DNA of 16,616 bases, from assembly GCA_021839785.1 (NCBI GenBank), contig JAKCAB010000891.1:1-16616 (forward strand), read 5' to 3'. Positions 14,900-16,616 of this stretch are shown here, in pieces. The notes beneath the pieces were generated by a model. The model searched no databases and was not told the origin of the DNA. It saw only the letters and a program-made list of their open reading frames with translations. The translations under genes and the position numbers were made by a program. Position 1 is the stretch's first letter; every line of letters begins with the position of its first letter. The stretch is from a bacterium (GTDB lineage: Bacteria; Verrucomicrobiota; Verrucomicrobiae; Limisphaerales; J093).

Positions 14900-16585
14900 A
14901 TGCTCGCCACGCTGCGCATCCGCAACCTCGCGTTGGTGACCGACCTCACCCTCGAGTTTCCGCCGGGGCTGGTGGTCGTCACCGGCGAAACCGGCGCCGG
15001 CAAGTCCATCGTCCTGGGCGCGCTCGATTTGCTGCTGGGCGCGCGCGCCGACCGCAACCTGATCCGCGCTGGCGAGGACGCCTGCACGGTCGAGGCGGTG
15101 TTCGACACGCGCGGCCTGGGGACCGGATTCCACACCGTGCTGGCCGACAACGGCTGCGAGCCGTGCGAAGACCAGCAACTCCTGCTCAAACGCACTTTCA
15201 CGGCGGCGGGCGCGAACCGCCAATTCGTCAACGGCACCCCCACCACCCTCGCCACGCTGGCCGAGATCGGCGACTGGCTGGTCGATGTCCACGGCCCGCA
15301 CGATCACCAATCGCTGCTCCACCCGGCCCGGCAACTCGCGATCCTCGACGCCTTCGGCGGCCTGCAAGCAGAGGTCCGCGCCTTCGGCGAACGGGTCGCG
15401 CGTCGTCGCGAGTTGGCCGCGCAAAAGGCCGCGTTGATCGTGGACGAACGCACCTACGCCCAGCAGCTCGACCTGCTGCGGTTCCAAGTGAACGAAATCG
15501 CCGCCGCCAGCCTTCGCCCGGACGAGGAAACCGAGTTGGAGCGCGAGCACCAGCGCGCCAGCAATGCCGCGAAGTTGCTCCAACTCGGCCAGGCCGCGCT
15601 GAACCTGCTCGGCGAGGACGACACCTCGGTCTTGAACCAGGCCGGCGCCGTCGGCCGTTTGCTCCAGGAACTCCAGCGCGTGGATCCCGACGCCCACCTC
15701 TTAGCCACCGCGCACGAACAAACCGTTGCCGCCCTCCGCGATTTGCAGAGCGATCTGACGCGTTACCTCGACCGCGTCGAAGTCGATCCGGAGCGGCTGC
15801 AAGGCTTGGAAGAACGGCTGAACCTGATCCAAAGCCTCAAGCGCAAGTACGGCGCCACGCTCGCGGCCGTCATCGAATTTGGCGAGGACGCGGGCCGCCG
15901 GTTGCGCCAACTCGAATCGCGCGACGCCGAGCTGCAACGGCTTAACGAAGAGCTGGCCGCGTTGGATCGCCAGCTCGCCGCCGCCGGCCGGAAGCTCACC
16001 GCCGCGCGCCGCGAGTTGATTCCCAAGCTGGCCAAGGCGGTCACCAAACAGCTTGGCGACCTCGGCTTCCGGCAAAGCCATTTCGACGTGGCGTTGAGCA
16101 CCGCTGCGTCTGAACCCGGTTCGCCATCGCCGGGTTCGGCCACCGGCTTCGACACCGTCGAGTTCCAGTTCGCGCCCAATCCGGGCGAGCCGGCTCGGCC
16201 GCTGCGGGCGATTGCGTCGTCCGGCGAAATGGCGCGGGTGATGTTGGCCTTGAAAACCGTGCTGGCCGCCGTGGACGAAATCCCCGTGCTGGTCTTCGAC
16301 GAAGTCGATGCCAACGTCGGCGGCGAGACGGCGCACGCCGTCGGCGACAAAATGCGGCAGATCGCGCGCCGGCGGCAGGTGTTCTGCGTGACTCATCTTC
16401 CGCAAGTGGCGGCGGCGGCGGACACGCATTTTTGCGTGACCAAGGAAGTCCGCGCCGGCCGCACGGCCACGCACATGCAGCGCCTCGGCAACGGCGACCG
16501 CGTGACCGAACTGGCCCGCATGTTGGGCGGCCAGAGCGACGCCGCACGCCGGCACGCCCAGGCGCTGCTGACCGCGCGGCCGTAG
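14900..16585 (+). CDS. recN: DNA repair protein RecN (SMC-like ATPase)
   Basis: The 561-residue protein is a full-length RecN, the SMC-like ATPase that acts early in recombinational repair of double-strand breaks. It starts with LRIRNLALV and Walker A GETGAGKS (29-36). The middle has Q-rich VHGPHDHQSLL, a coiled coil, and the shorter RecN hinge. The C-terminal ATPase half has the signature ASSGEMARVMLALK, Walker B VLVFDEVDANVGG and the VTHLPQVA switch segment. The signature differs from the common SGGE[LM]SR by Ser for the first Gly and Ala for Ser. Similar forms seem to occur in the Verrucomicrobia/Chlamydiae group, so activity is probably intact. ATG 14900 is chosen because the family start, LxxLxIxNLAL, follows it directly; the frame is open to 14765, inside the divergent MBL gene. 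The TAG lies 31 bp before the window end. Confidence 0.95.
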   Translation: MLATLRIRNLALVTDLTLEFPPGLVVVTGETGAGKSIVLGALDLLLGARADRNLIRAGEDACTVEAVFDTRGLGTGFHTVLADNGCEPCEDQQLLLKRTFTAAGANRQFVNGTPTTLATLAEIGDWLVDVHGPHDHQSLLHPARQLAILDAFGGLQAEVRAFGERVARRRELAAQKAALIVDERTYAQQLDLLRFQVNEIAAASLRPDEETELEREHQRASNAAKLLQLGQAALNLLGEDDTSVLNQAGAVGRLLQELQRVDPDAHLLATAHEQTVAALRDLQSDLTRYLDRVEVDPERLQGLEERLNLIQSLKRKYGATLAAVIEFGEDAGRRLRQLESRDAELQRLNEELAALDRQLAAAGRKLTAARRELIPKLAKAVTKQLGDLGFRQSHFDVALSTAASEPGSPSPGSATGFDTVEFQFAPNPGEPARPLRAIASSGEMARVMLALKTVLAAVDEIPVLVFDEVDANVGGETAHAVGDKMRQIARRRQVFCVTHLPQVAAAADTHFCVTKEVRAGRTATHMQRLGNGDRVTELARMLGGQSDAARRHAQALLTARP

Positions 16586-16616
16586 CCGCGCGTCCGGCTA
16601 AGCAGCGCCGGTATCC

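Noticed and set aside
14189..15697. Minus-strand frame (502 codons) spanning the MBL gene and the start of recN
   Set aside because: It runs through two well-supported genes and the promoter gap between them, and its translation is low-complexity.

Overview
The window is GC-rich bacterial DNA and almost fully coding, with ten complete genes and one gene cut by the left edge. The gene content suggests a Verrucomicrobiota bacterium, probably of the subdivision 3 / Pedosphaera-Limisphaera side. The clues are a divergent UxaC-like uronate isomerase, a secreted TIM-barrel protein of the planctomycete/verrucomicrobial type, a TIGR03790 protein (a family reported to co-occur with exosortase), a cysteine-less PhnP-like metallo-beta-lactamase-fold protein and a RecN with an SSGEMAR signature. 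The assignment rests on remembered family resemblance, not on a search.

Layout. 1-1755 (+): C-terminal part of a large right-handed beta-helix (pectate-lyase-like) protein. It converges, 19 bp apart, on a UxaC-like amidohydrolase (1775-3034, -). A 181-bp divergent region leads to a pyrophosphate-dependent phosphofructokinase (3216-4493, +), which ends at a strong intrinsic terminator. A 380-bp gene-free stretch follows and holds nested inverted repeats that could fold as RNA. Next comes a same-strand run: GNAT acetyltransferase (4948), PTS EIIC permease (5615), cytoplasmic TIM-barrel sugar isomerase/epimerase (6921), secreted TIM-barrel paralogue (8009), and a beta-propeller/Y_Y_Y sensor histidine kinase (9062-12169). 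A 105-bp convergent gap contains a perfect 16-bp palindrome. On the minus strand, an MBL-fold hydrolase (14026-14826) is translationally coupled to a TIGR03790/TPR protein (12275-14029) by an ATGA overlap. RecN (14900-16585, +) diverges from the hydrolase.

How the genes may work together. The left two thirds has a carbohydrate theme: polysaccharide-binding or -cleaving beta-helix, uronate isomerase homologue, reversible PPi-dependent glycolysis, a sugar permease, sugar isomerase-fold enzymes, and a membrane sensor whose propeller/Y_Y_Y architecture resembles the glycan sensors of Bacteroidetes. GNAT and EIIC are 10 bp apart, with the GNAT stop codon inside the EIIC Shine-Dalgarno stretch, so they are probably co-translated. 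The isomerase may belong to the same operon. The right third (MBL/TIGR03790 and RecN) looks unrelated.

The most unusual points are the orphan chitobiose/cellobiose-type EIIC whose conserved GIHG histidine is Asn; the adjacent TIM-barrel paralogues, of which the secreted copy has all four metal-ligand positions replaced by uncharged residues; the candidate structured leader before GNAT-EIIC; and the coupled MBL/TIGR03790 pair. I see no CRISPR array, insertion sequence, rRNA or tRNA.
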